Shown piece after piece: positions 51,901 through 64,000 of a DNA stretch of 64,000 bases (position 1 is the stretch's first letter; each line of letters opens with the position of its first letter). Below the pieces are notes generated by a model. The model did no database searches, had not been told where the DNA came from, and worked only from the letters and a program-made list of their open reading frames with translations. The DNA is from Corydoras sp. C115 (Eukaryota > Chordata > Actinopteri > Siluriformes > Callichthyidae): assembly GCA_019802505.1 (NCBI GenBank), contig JAFMOC010000032.1, positions 1,455,001 through 1,519,000 of the forward strand. Direction: 5' to 3'. Both the position numbers and the translations under genes were made by a program.

Positions 51901-52140
51901 ATGGAACGTCCGCAGTATGCCAGATTGCTTAGAAGTTGTATAATGGAGGAAGTTGATCAATGTACGCTTTTGAAATCATGTTTGGTAGATGTTTGTGGTA
52001 TTTTGCTTTAGGTTATTTTGTTGGCTTGTTTTCCCATATTATACATGTGACCACCTGCATCATAGGATAAAAACAGTATTTAGTGAAAGAGGATTTAACT
52101 AGCATCGATTCTGTCATTGATTTGATTTTTAGAACCTATA
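49000..52140. other. Intergenic DNA, no gene seen
   Basis: AT-rich. Short frames only, none with domain-like composition. Contains a short (TG) run near 50540 and a copy-3 fragment of the ctttggataaaa repeat at 50705-50765. The non-repetitive stretch 51590-51790 is somewhat GC-richer. Confidence 0.5.
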
Positions 52141-52149
52141 GAAACATGG

Positions 52150-52425
52150 ACCAGGTGGAACAATGACATTGGTTAGCCATCTGATGCAGGGAATTTAGGT
52201 TCCGTTCCCACATTCGCTTGTTCTCCCTGTTTACATGTGGAATTTCTTTGGGTTCTCTTTTTATTTACCCTGTATTCAAGGTAAATTGTCTGCTCTAAAT
52301 TGCCTTCACATTGTGCGGGCCCAGGTTGGCACCCTGTTCTGGGTGTATCTGCCCGGTGCTCAAAACTGGTTATGTGAAACCCAACCACAACTCTCATAGA
52401 GAATTAAGCAGAAAATTATTTATAT
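52150..52425 (+). repeat. tRNA-derived SINE, diverged
   Basis: Reads ..gttctccctgttta.., gtctgctctaaattgcc, caccctgttctgggtgtatctgcc, with an old tail agagaattaagcagaaaatt. Confidence 0.8.
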
Positions 52426-52429
52426 GATA

Positions 52430-54740
52430 AACGTAAAGCACTTCAACATGTATACATTGATCTTATTTATTTTACTGATCTATGGTTCATGCAATTGAGT
52501 TCAAATAATCTCACAGTTTGCTGTGTATCAGTGTCTGGTGCAAACTAAGGGCATCAGGCTCCTTGAAATGTTGTGAAGCATTTCGTAGCCTTATGTGTCG
52601 TGTTCATGACGTACCCAAATGCAATTCAAACCAAATTCAGTGCAGTGTTTTCCATGGGCCACTACGGTGGTCCGTGCTAAGAAGGGTGTAGGCCCATTCC
52701 AGGGAATGTTTCATAATTATTCTTTAATGGACTTAAATGTAATGGAGAGATTGAAAGTAGCAAAGGAGCCCTTTGTTTTACTCTGTTGTAAAATGCAAAG
52801 AAAAAGTGCTGATGTGAATTATGATAATGCTACGTGTGAAAGGAACATCCTCTCCGGTTACAGTTCATTTGTAAAATAATGAGTTAGTTACTGTAGGTCT
52901 TATTATTGAAGAAAAAAATTGCTTTGCAGAAGCAGGGTTATACAATCATACTTGGTAAGAGATACACATAACACCCAGAGGTTTGCTGCACTCTAAAATT
53001 GTGCACTCTATCAAAAAGATGGAGAGCTCAACTTTTCAGAAAGTCCAATTTTAAGCACTTGAGCAATGATGGTTTCTTTTTTTTAAATTAAATTTTGGCC
53101 AAAAACAAAAAAAAAAGGTATATACCTTTATTAACACGTGTTTTTGTCTCTTTTTTTTTTTTTTTTTTTTGTTCAAAACAATTTTTTGTGTGTCCATTAA
53201 TCAGAGCAACAATGCAACTTCATCGTTTATCATTTATGGATGATGTTATTCACTACAGCAGACATGATGGACAGTGAGAAAGAAAACCTGGTTGGACTGA
53301 ATTGTCAATCGTGAGCGTCAGACTTGTATTGATGTCATGACAGAGGTAGAAATGAAAGTTCCCTCTTGGTTTGAATAAGCTGGATCACATAGCATCTCGG
53401 TAGGATGTCTGTACTGTACTGAAGTCAAAGAAAAAAATCATTTATACAGCAAGCAATAATGGTGAAATCACAGGTACAAACTCTACCTGCATGTTGTTTA
53501 AACAAAGCTTTGATATGGCCTAAATTTAATTATGCCTCACTGCCAACTAATGTGGGTATTTAAAAGTAAGGAACTTGCTTTATAAATCATTTATGACCTA
53601 CAATTAAGGTGAAGGTTTTGGTGCATTTTATCACTTTTATTTTTAATGCACTATATGAAGAGAAGTAGATTTTAATTCATAATTTATAAATTAATGTCTA
53701 AACTCTTTCCAAAATGAGCATTATTTTTTATATTAACATTCAATTTTATTTATGTTGTTATTTTTACTGATAAGCAATTAAGGTTAAGTGCCTTGCCCAA
53801 GAGTATTTTAGGGATGGGATAGGCTATGCAAACCGCTGCAACTTTTATTGGGTTAAGCGGTTAAAATCATAGAATAACAAGTAAAAATACTAAAGCCTAA
53901 ATATAATGGTCTATACATCCCTAAAGTGTGAATATCGCTAGTTTAACATTTGTGATTTATTTTATGTTTATCCCGCCGAAAAAGAACTGATAGAATATCT
54001 ATGCTATTACTCCTGATTCAATGCTTGACCTGACAGTCATGAACTGTAACTGTCCAAGCTTTTGATTTAGTTTTACAACAGCATTTCTCCCAACAACTCC
54101 ACCGTAAAATTCTGCCCTCTTGTACGTTTCACTATGAGCCTGATGCACCAGCATGATCAGCTTTGATGAAAGCAAACGGAAAATCTAAGTGGACTTAAAA
54201 TGTTTTTCTGGGTGCAGTTTTCAGTGCGCTCCCTCCATCATCATTAATCATGCTTTTTTTTCCCAGTTGGCACAAAGAGAAATGCATTCAGAGCCTCCAG
54301 GTGCTTCAGTGATGAGGCTCTATGGATTTCTTTCATTCTCACGCGCTTTCATTCTCTGATATGAAGACTTCACTACACCCCCAAACCAGGACATTCTAAG
54401 TAAGTGCATTCTTATTTTTTCCCCCCACCATTTTGCTCTCACAATGAAAATTCATGTAACCGAAATTACATGACGTGTAACACAAAAGCAGAGAAAGCTG
54501 TTTTGTTACTTTTCCCTTTTTGTATAAAAGCCTTTAGGACACTTTTGTTTAGCACCAACCGCTGCCAAGAAAACTAGTCGAAGGATGTGAAAATCACAGA
54601 ATGCCATCAGCATCACTAATGCAAAAACAATATTAAGCTCCACCATAGAGGCATGCCATGTGATGAGGGTACTTTGGCCATTTTAGGTGGCAAAAGGCTT
54701 CATACTATTATAACCCACTTCATTTTGGTTCGGTTGCAAG
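52430..54740. other. Intergenic DNA, no gene seen
   Basis: Poly-T tract 53146-53170. A fragment at 53770-53830 (gttaagtgccttgcccaag) belongs to a repeat motif frequent in fish. The block 54010-54400 is less AT-rich and has an acceptor-like ttttttttcccag at about 54267 followed by 31 open codons, not enough to call an exon. Confidence 0.4.
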
Positions 54741-54744
54741 CAGG

Positions 54745-54995
54745 GCTTAGTATCATTATGTAAAATTTAGCATCAAACTGGAGATCAGGTTCAAATCCTG
54801 ATCTGCGTGGAGTTTCAATGTTCTTTCTGTGTCCACTTGGGTTTTCACATGGATATAAGGTGAAATTGGCTGCTCTAAATTGCTGAATTACCCCTATATA
54901 GTGTGTTGGTATGTACCCAGTGCCTGTTGTATCTGCCCAGCACCTGAAATGTTCTCCTTTGGATGGTCATAAGGAAGAATTAAGTGATTGAGCAA
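54745..54995 (+). repeat. tRNA-derived SINE, diverged
   Basis: Reads caggttcaaatcctgatctg, gtggagtttcaatgttc, ggctgctctaaattgc, cccctatatagtgtg, atctgcccagcacctgaaat. Confidence 0.85.
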
Positions 54996-54999
54996 TGAG

Positions 55000-56620
55000 A
55001 TCATTTCCTTTTCATGTTATTTCTCTCTAAAAAAAAACACATTTAAATAATTTAATGTATTATGCTGAGTTTATGATGGATTAAGATTTATTTAAAATCC
55101 ATTAGTAATATTAAATTGCATTAAGGTTATACAATGTTTTGTGTATCCAAATGCCCCTGTGTCTCGGCTCAGTGGAGGTAATAAGGCTATAGTCTCAGTC
55201 AGTATTTGTTTAATTAGTTTTGTAAAGATTAGACAGCCAATCCAATGAGCTGGCTTAAAACCAGACAAATACATTTGCATACGTTATATGTGTGGACTTG
55301 GAAACAGAGAAAGCCACCATGTAGAATGCCGCCGGCATAATTACTTTGGATATTATTCTCACTTTAAGACATGTTCATTTTTAATTAACATTACAATCTA
55401 ACCATTAGATACAAACAAATTATTTTAGCATCTTGACCGTCTTCACCTGCATGTTTTGACAAAATAATCTCATTTGTCTTCATTGTTTCGAGATATTATT
55501 TGCATAACCAATTGCGCTTTATAATTTTGGCCCTATTACAGTGCAATGCAGACTTAATAAAGCAAACACCATTCTGACATTTTATATTTAATATAAAACT
55601 TGTTTGTGATCTGAGGCCTGTGCTGTGAATTGTAATTATAAACCTTTAGATCATGTTTATTGAATGGACATAATTGCTCTTTATGGAGGGTGTAAATAGT
55701 TTAAGTATTCCGTGAATTTGAAATATAAAAGTTGACAGTAATCATTAGCCTTTTGAAAATATCTTCATGGCTTTTAATCTAATTAACTGATGTCATTTTG
55801 AAAATGTCACCATACGTCTACTGAGCACAACATGCACCTAAATATTAAATCGAAATGTTTCCTTCATCACCAGTTCGCCATTACAGTGGGTAAGTGGTAA
55901 CAAAGCATGGCCAAGCTTCCATGACATGATGTTTTACACCTTGCAATTATAAAAGTTTTCATTCTACTGAAAAGACTTCCTATACGATTTTAAAGCATAT
56001 CTGGCAACAGTATGCAATTTTATCTAGAAAAGCATTTGCAAGGGTAAGCATTCTAATTTTTACTAAAGGTCTTCAATGAGCACAAGGCCAGGGCTTTCAT
56101 ACCAAACTAAGATGATCTTGCCCCAATAGACCTTTTTGTGAACCGGGTCATCTTTTTTAGGACAAAAAAAAAAAAAAAGCAGATCATCTCAGAAATCATA
56201 CACAAAGTTGGAAGCAAGCATCTGTCCAATGCATTATGTGCTTGCTTAAATCCACCTGTGGAAGAATAAAACTATTTAAATCAATGTTCCAATATTTAAT
56301 TTGCTTTAGTTTTTAATTTTTAACACTCTAGCTAAATATTTACCCAGGGCTTGCTGTGCATTTGAAATAATGGGATGTGGGCAACAAAAGTGCTATTAAG
56401 ACATATTAAAAATAACATGGCAGAAAGTTGACTGGCTTTGTTCTTTTGCTTTAGACATCTGTGTCTGGTTAGGAATGAGTTTTCTGCATCTTGTGTCCAA
56501 CCACAAAATCAATGCAATTTTGACATCAGTTAGTCAGCCAATAAACTGTCTAAATAAATATTGAATTGCAATAGACTGCACTGGCATAGATAAGGATATG
56601 TTTCATTTAATATAATATTT
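55000..56620. other. Intergenic DNA, no gene seen
   Basis: AT-rich single-copy DNA with short frames only. Poly-A at about 56164-56178. Confidence 0.5.
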
Positions 56621-56629
56621 GAAAATATA

Positions 56630-56890
56630 TACACACACCACTTGGCCAATAAAAGGTCACACGCTAATATTTAATTGGACTGTCTTTAGCATTGATTACA
56701 CACATTGATTACACACATTCGCATTGGCGTCATTTCCACAAGCTTCTGCAAAGTCCCAACATTTATTTCTGTCAAGAGTTGCATTAATTTTACCCCCAAG
56801 ATCTTAAATTGATGGCAAATTGGATCACTGCACAAAGTCTTCTCCAGCACATCTCAAAGTGATTTCAAAATGATGTCTTGTGCTGATTGA
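56630..56890. repeat. Likely DNA-transposon relic
   Basis: Begins cacttggccaataaaaggtc, then agcattgattacacac (tandemly duplicated by 13 nt), cacaagcttctgcaaagtc. This resembles a common fish non-autonomous Tc1-like repeat. Runs directly into the inverted repeat at 56892. Confidence 0.45.
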
Positions 56891-56891
56891 T

Positions 56892-56998
56892 TTGCCCTGT
56901 AAGGTTATAAAGTTTTAAACTGTGGTGCACAGTTTAAAATATATTGGCAAGCCCACACTGTGCCCCACATTTTAAAACCTCATAACCTTATAAGGCAA
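56892..56998. repeat. Inverted repeat, 42-nt arms, 23-nt spacer
   Basis: The left arm 56892-56933 and right arm 56957-56998 are imperfect reverse complements (about 35 of 42 pairs by eye): ttgccc.gtaaggttat.a against ..taaccttata.ggcaa. It could be a MITE core, the end of the preceding relic, or a hairpin-forming locus. Confidence 0.8.
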
Positions 56999-56999
56999 T

Positions 57000-59900
57000 G
57001 AATAATTAATTTGCAATTAATTATAATAAATAATAAATTATAATAAATAACAAAGATGAATAATTCATAGTAAAACAAAGACTACTAAATAATTAAAACA
57101 ACAAAATTCCCAAACCATTGGGCATGCGGTGCATTTTAAAGCAATTAAAAGCAAGCAGAGAGAAATAAATAGCTTGCAGTTAATAATTTAAACTGTCCTA
57201 CTGATGAAAGTTTTAAATAATGGAAATAAAGATATTTAAAAAGATCTTAAAACTAAGAATTGCGTCCATAGTAAATAGATTATTATAAAACCGAGGTACA
57301 CGTAAGGTAATGCAGTAATCAAAGCAAATGTGTTAATGATAGCCATTATAATACAACAGAAATATAATGCATCACAGAGCTCCATAAATTTAAAAATAAC
57401 ATCCATGTTGAAGCCTTGCCCTTTCCCAGACGAGACACTTTCCTTTTTTAGTAAGTTATTTTCTTTGAATATCTCATTTATTGAATGTGCTTCAGGCTTA
57501 TTTATTCCCTGCTAAACTTATACTGCATTTTCACTGCATGAGGTCTGGGTTGGGTTTGCTCTGAAAAATAATTTTAAAACTATATTCATGTGTCTATAAT
57601 AAACTTTAAACTATTTATTTGCTTTCTTTTTTTATTTCCTTTATTTTGCATCAACTGAAAAAAGTTTTATGTCACTGTCCCTTTATATTTTGTTATAGAC
57701 CCTGTTCATTTAATAAGTGTGTATTTAGGAATGGTGTGAACATGCCATGGGTTATTTTTACAAACAGAATCACAATTTAAATGTATTCCACTCTAACAAA
57801 TCTGTGAACTGGTATTGCCACAAACTACCCCATATGAAGTAACTTTCCTGGAGTTGTTTACTGATTTGAAAGATTATTAGATCATCTTCAGGGCCAGATA
57901 AAAGGGTTCTGATCTAATGTTTAAGTAAATAGTTTTCAGATGGCATCAATATAATAATTATTTTTGATTTAACCTTGATTTTACCTGGATAAAACTCATT
58001 GAGATTATAAATCTCATTACTAATTTTAAATATCAAAACTAATTAATCATAAAGTCATAAACCTTGTTTATTAAGCCAGTTCACCATGTCATTAATATAA
58101 CTAATTTTTTTCTTCTGCTGATCAAAGGTATTGGCAGAAATAAAACTGCCTCGGGTTATTTTTCCAGCAGATCATTTGTTTCTGAATGAAGTAATTACAT
58201 GTAATATTGGTTGTTCTCAATACCCCCTCCACACACTACACACACACACACACACACTGTGATGCATCATACTGAGCCAGCAAAATGTCACCTGAGATGT
58301 CTGGTAGGCTGAGGGAGGTATGATTCATGATTTAGAGCAAGAGGAAAAGGCAAACATATGCAGTACGTCCATTCATAAGCCTGCATCCTGCACAAAATCT
58401 CTTTATGCACCTTGTTGCTCTGCCATTATAATTCGATTTGGATGTTTTGCTAGCATTCCAGTCATAACATTAATGTACTCAGAAAATCTCGCTTTGATTC
58501 GGGTAAGTTGTGTTTATATGTGGATTTTATTATTACAGTTTATTAAAAAAAAAAAAAACAACATTTGCATTACATATTACCTTTATTCAAAACAGTTCAA
58601 TAGAGAAGGTTTCCTCCTTAAACCTCATGAGCAATGGAGGGTGCATTTATTTTCTTTTTTTTTTTTTTTTTTTTCTTTTCAGTAACCTAAAGGCCACACC
58701 TAATTGGCCAAGATTAGTTGAATGAACAATTGTAATTAGTTGTAGCTCCTGTCTGGTTGGCACCAAATTTTGCCAACCAAGATTGTTCATGTTGTGATTG
58801 TTATCTTAAATTAAAACTCTACTAGGGTAGTTTTTTAAATTTTTTTATTTATTCACTCTGTCTCTAATCCTACTTAGGGTTCTGAGGAGTACTAAAGCAG
58901 ATCCCTGCAGTCAGGGAGCGGAAGTGGTAAAATGCTCTTGGACTGATTACCATACGTCAAGATCATGGATTGTGGAAGGAACTCAAGGAGACACAGGTAG
59001 AACTTGCAAACCTCATGTTTGAAAAGACCCGAACCACCCACTTGCTATTTCAGCCTTTGCTCTGAAATGATTGTGTTTGTCACTGATTGTGTTTTACATT
59101 GGGTTGATATTTAGTATCAGTTAATGTTTTGGAATTCACATTGAGCTACATAAATAACATTTGCAAAAGGCAAATTTAATAAGGATTACCAAACAAGTTT
59201 CAAGTCATCCATTGACTTTCTGTTTATAAGAATTATACTTATGTAATTAATCTGACCGAATCTTGTTTCCTTTTCCTTCAGGGAGTCAGGTTAAGTAAAC
59301 CACAGACATCGTTTTCTTAACCACATTTGATGTTAGAATAGCAATTGCAACCCACATTGTCTAATTAATTCTGTATCTGGTTTGTGGGGTTGAGGTCAGG
59401 GCTCTGTCCAGGCCACTGATTTACCACCTCACTAACTTTGTCCATGTATAATGTAAGTGTCATTTGAAATCTGTTGTCCATTGTATGATCACACAGGAAG
59501 TTGTATGCATATAATAGTCTGAACTTTATCTGTGTGCTCTAAAATAATTATATTAATTATTTCTAAGAACTACAAGTGCAATTTAAATGTAAAGTGGTGG
59601 TGGTTCCTTATAGGTGAACCTGCAAATGTTTTTGACAAGTCTTCTCTTTACATAAAGATGACTACAATTTTTAATCTTAGCCATAGAGGTGAGTGCTGAC
59701 AGGTCTAGCTAATATTACACCTCTGAGGATGAAAGCTATTTTTATTCCAGTCTGGGATTTGGACAGATGACAACAAGAACCATAGGGGACCTAGTAAAAA
59801 ATGATACTGGATCATTTTTTTAAATAGTCTGCCAGTACTGACTGAAGAATCCAAATCACTAAAATATCCAAGCTCAGTCGAAGGCATGCAGGTCAATACT

Positions 59901-61280
59901 CCAGCAGCCCTTGAGGGATTGAGAGGATTTATTTTATTGCAGATAAATTAGAGCAAGTCTTGTTTAAATAATATTTGCTGTTCTTATTTATGTTTTAATA
60001 CATGTGCAAGGACTTTACTGCTTTTTGCGGATTGTGGGTTTTTTATTTTGTCCTCCACTGAGAGATAAGGCAGGCCAATTGCATATCCCAGTTATGACAG
60101 ACTTAAGGGATCAAGCCAAAGAAATACCCAAGGCTAATCTGGGACTCTGGAGTTAGAAGATGAACAGAGAGAATAACTTGGCTCCACATGTATCTTAAAG
60201 TAAAATGTCTATATCCGAGAGAACTACAGGTTCACCTGGCTGGAACCTGAATTAGTTTTCAATTACGGGTCAGATGAAGGAGATGTCAGAGGTGGATTTT
60301 TCTAAGAACTGCATACATTAGAAACATACTGTATAGGTGGCATATTATTGCCAAACTATTTATTGACATTATTATTTAATTACATAGTGCTTTGTAATGC
60401 AATTTTTTTGCATTATAAAACAATGCATGTAAAAATGTCTGGAAACTAAGGTACAGCTATACTCAACCCACAAACAATCATGCAAAGTCACTGAGATCAT
60501 ATTTTCTCTATTCTGATGATTGAAATGAATATTTCATTGAGGTTAAACTTGTGTACTGCCTTTATTAATAGATGTTGCCATCTTAGCAGTGCTGATAACA
60601 AACTGCAGATCCTAAGAGCTCTTTTTATTGTATAGTCTGCTTTTAGAGGGGTTTAGTGCTTTCCATATAGTAACCTTTGCAATTGGAAAATATTCTACAA
60701 AAGTTGGAACATAAACGGTCTTGAAGACTTTAGAGCGTAACTCATTTTGATTTGCCACAGTCTGAAGAGAAGTATTTCAGCACACTTCAATGTCTCCTTA
60801 TGAGAGCGGGGATTTACAGAAGCCACAGAGCAGGACAATTTACAGGACGCTGGAGCAATAAACCAAGTGGACGGATGTGACGCAAAAAGGCAAAGGCAAG
60901 GACGCATGATTCATCCAGTAGTTTACATCACCAGATATCAAGGGTGTAATCCAAATTTAAAATTAAAAACCTAAGATTGTTCGTGTGTGTGGGTGTGTAG
61001 AAAGGCAATACATCCGTACAGAATGATGAAGAGATATAAAAGTATCGACAGTATTGGTGCAGTGCCAAAATGACCCACCCTCAACTATGACGTGACGCAA
61101 AATGGCTTTTATTTTGTATAACAAGTTAATTTGACTACAACCATGATTCTATTATGGACTGTAAGTTAGCACTTAAAAGTAAACTGGGGGTAGGAACATG
61201 CCAAAAATATTTGATTTGAGAGTGCAAACATATTGTGAACTTTTTTGGAAACTTATTTTGAAAGTGATCTATTTTGACTA
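57000..61280. other. Intergenic DNA, no gene seen
   Basis: AT-rich. (CA)n at about 58235-58257, poly-T 58656-58674. A possible very old reverse SINE or LINE fragment lies at 58860-59040. The stretch 60700-60910 is GC-richer and non-repetitive, with a 70-codon minus-strand frame of no recognisable family. Confidence 0.45.
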
Positions 61281-61284
61281 CTGT

Positions 61285-61510
61285 ACTTACACACAGAGGA
61301 ACTTGTCCTCCACATTTAACCCATCTGTGCTGTGTAACACACATACACACACTAGTAAAATGGGCACCTGTACCCAGGATGGTTGGCAGCCTTGTATGCG
61401 GCACTCGGCGGGCAACACGGGTTAGCTGCCTTGCCCAATGACACTTTTGCCGTAGTACTTGAAGGGACCTTGAATCTAATCAGAGATCCTCAGGACACAG
61501 GACTTGTACC
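61285..61510 (+). repeat. Dispersed repeat (acacagaggaa..gtc family), copy 2
   Basis: Better preserved copy: acacagaggaacttgtcctc, ttaacccatctgtgctgtg, gcagcc..gtatgcggc, gccttgcccaatgacac. Same order as 14325-14460. Confidence 0.6.
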
Positions 61511-64000
61511 TTAGGCACAAGCTCACCACTTACTTTTTTTCAGTTTGTAGAATGTCATTTTCTCTTTCTTGGCCATTGTTCATTTCAATGTGTGTCTGAC
61601 CTCAGTAATGAGCTTTATGATAAACGAGTAAAATTCGTACATGTGCATACCAAAACCTATTAGAGTGAAAGCTAATATTCTGAATGGATATGTCCATACC
61701 GTGTATGTATAGGCAATAGAGCCATGATCTCGTATGAAGAGTTTGCCCGCGGCACATTTTGATAGGTTCTTTCCAAGGTGAATTGCACTTGCGTCCGTGA
61801 TGCTGTGTGTCTTATGAGTCACTATCGATTACCAGGAACCATACATTTAGCCTGTAACAGGAAAAATGACCAAGATGACGTAGCATCATTTAAGCAATCA
61901 TGGATAAGTGTTTTTCTGGTGAAATCCTGTTCCCTTATTAATTTCTTAGTGCTTTTTGCTGATTTTCTTGATTAGTATTTAGGAGCTTTTTTGGTATAAA
62001 GTCTCTCACTGTATTGCACTGTAATAACATTCCATGGTTATCAGGTGAAATGAATAGCAATGGAAAAACTTTAAATTAGTAGTTTGTCTTATAAATGATC
62101 GGAATGCATGCTTGATTTCAGAAACATCACTTATAAGTGAATTTTGTATATGGTATGTATATTGGAGCCACTATATTACAAGAGGACAAAGACTAGATTA
62201 AAAAAAAAATCCTGCTTCCAGCTGTGGGAAACATGTCACAAGAGTACAAGCTCCATCCTCTGTCATGAACAAAACTAATAAACATTTCTGATGTATGGCC
62301 CTGCATAAGGTCCTCAGATTAAGAAGCAGGCTATACCCTTACAGCCCAAAGTAAACATACTGTACAGCAGGATTGGCTTTAAACAATTGTTTCTTTCCTC
62401 TCTCGCCTTTTGTTCCCAGTTCGTATTGTGCTTTAGTAAGAATGCCAGCTTATTATCTTGACGGGAAGGTTAACATAATCATTTCAGGCTAGCTTATCAG
62501 CCTCGCTGCAATTCCATCTGTCCGTCCATTTATTCTTGTGAAGCCAAGTGAAACAACTCGCTTTAAGATCTGAGTAAGTCCTGAAAATTATAGCTATTTA
62601 AATGAGGCAAAAATCTGTTATTCGGGTGTTTTGTCCAGGATTTGTCCTGTCATAAGACGCAATCATAAATCAATTAGAAGCATTTCTGCATAACATATCG
62701 TCATTCCTGAAATACCACAGGGTAAAGCTGTAATTAGAAATGATGGAATAGCTAATTCTTTAAAACTTGGAGCTCTAGCATAGCTGTGCTAAATGACAAA
62801 TCCTTACCTGATGTGTAAAGCAGCATTCAGTGTAATGTGCAATCTTATTGTAGTTGTATTGTACTTTTACATTGTGTTTGTGTGTTAAAGACAGTTTGGT
62901 TCACACTATGATATCTGGTATTCATTATTCTATATAAACACATTCACAATGCTTTATAACACTTTTCATAAGCCTTTGCTCATGTAAATAGATGCTCACT
63001 TCTTAAGTATTATAAGAAAATGCCATAAGGTGTGTTACCAATATTTGAAATGAAATGAAAATGTACGGAAATTTTTTAAATAAAATAATTTCTTGTCATC
63101 ATTAATGATTTTTTTTTTTACCAGTAAGAGTCACATGAGTATCAGTAGTCCCTGGCTGCATTACCTCAAGCAGGTACGATTAATTTGGTGCATTTACTGT
63201 CTTTTTAAATTGTCTTTTAAAAAATCAATACCACTCGCTATGTTCTGAATAAAACATAAATTGTGAAAACCAAGGTTACAGATTCTGGGTCGCAGAATAA
63301 GAAATGGTATATTATAAATATGATTTTTTTTTCAGGGCCTTTCCTGCAGTGCTAGGAGTAACTGAAGATTAAGATTAATTATAAAATAAAAAAATAAAAG
63401 TATTGATATTGATCTGAAAACAATTTAAGTCTAAGACATGCCTGATCTTTATTCACAAATGTTCATGTCTGGTCTTTAAATAGTAGAAGCAACAGAACCT
63501 GAAACTGAATTACCCTCAATTAAAACCCCCTCTCATTAACTCACTGCAAAGTTCACTTTTAATTATCAGGTGTCCATTTCAGAATTCCACCTGTTACTGT
63601 AAGTAACCCAAACTAATGATGGCTGATTTCACCTCTTTTTGGCATTGTCATTCAGGTGAAAGTGTTGGATACCTTTTGTATATAACCGAAATATTCGCTG
63701 TCGTTCACATCCTGTGTATTCACAAATCCAAAGTGCCCCAAGGTTTCTACACGTCACCCTGAAAAGAAGGGATGTCAGTGTTGCGTTTTAATATGAAGCA
63801 CAAACTACAGCATGTGGTCTTTTGGCATGGATCGAGAGCCCTTTTGATTTAAAGTTCACCTCCACCAAAGAACAAACTCTATTGAAGTCCAAATGCCCCC
63901 CAGTGCATGAATGATTCACCTCCTACTTAAAAAATGCAAATACAAATTCTACTAGAAGTTGGACTTGGAGTGCAGACAGGTCTGTGACTCATTTGCCCGT
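61511..64000. other. Intergenic DNA, no gene seen
   Basis: No coding exon, RNA gene or clear repeat. Short blocks of balanced composition (e.g. 62400-62560) could be conserved noncoding sequence; this cannot be judged from one sequence. Confidence 0.45.

Noticed and set aside
54268..54360. Possible exon after ttttttttcccag
   Set aside because: Only 31 open codons, no clear donor and no recognisable protein. The acceptor alone is insufficient.

Overview
The window is vertebrate nuclear DNA, almost certainly from a teleost fish and possibly a catfish or other otophysan; the order-level guess is weak. The evidence is intron-split receptor genes with GT-AG junctions, an intact Tc1/mariner transposon of Sleeping-Beauty-like layout, many tRNA-derived SINE copies, long (TA)n and (CA)n microsatellites, and AT-rich, low-density intergenic DNA. 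There is no bacterial-style operon, CRISPR array, rRNA or tRNA gene.

Left part (1 to about 16.4 kb, + strand): the 3' half of a receptor-type guanylyl cyclase gene. Fourteen exons were joined by eye with consistent splice phases into 527 codons plus a stop. They cover the kinase-homology domain, the dimerisation linker and a complete cyclase domain. The ligand-binding and transmembrane exons lie upstream of the window. The family is natriuretic-peptide-receptor / GC-G / GC-C-like; the exact paralogue is not settled. Its seventh visible intron carries a complete 1.6 kb Tc1-like element with an intact 340-residue DD34E transposase on the minus strand.

Middle part (18.5 to 22.1 kb, + strand): an essentially single-coding-exon amine-type GPCR. 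It looks like a trace-amine receptor in TM2-TM3 and like a 5-HT4 receptor in TM5-TM7. A strong splice acceptor just before its start codon implies an upstream leader exon, for which a candidate is seen at about 18.5 kb.

Right-middle part (26.2 to 38.1 kb, - strand): a complete alpha-1D adrenergic receptor gene (adra1d). It has two coding exons separated by a 10.4 kb intron at the conserved position after TM6, a C-terminal PDZ ligand ending in ETDI, a CpG-rich 5' region and an upstream ORF. It is convergent with the amine GPCR, with 4.1 kb between the two stop codons.

From 38.5 kb to the end no convincing protein gene is visible. This stretch holds a dense run of tRNA-SINE copies (39.8 to 47.8 kb), microsatellites, decayed DNA transposons, a 107 bp inverted repeat near 56.9 kb, and a few non-repetitive, exon-like or conserved-element-like blocks that cannot be assigned. 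Functionally the window groups three plasma-membrane signalling receptors (one cGMP-producing, two amine GPCRs). I see no sequence evidence that they act as one system.
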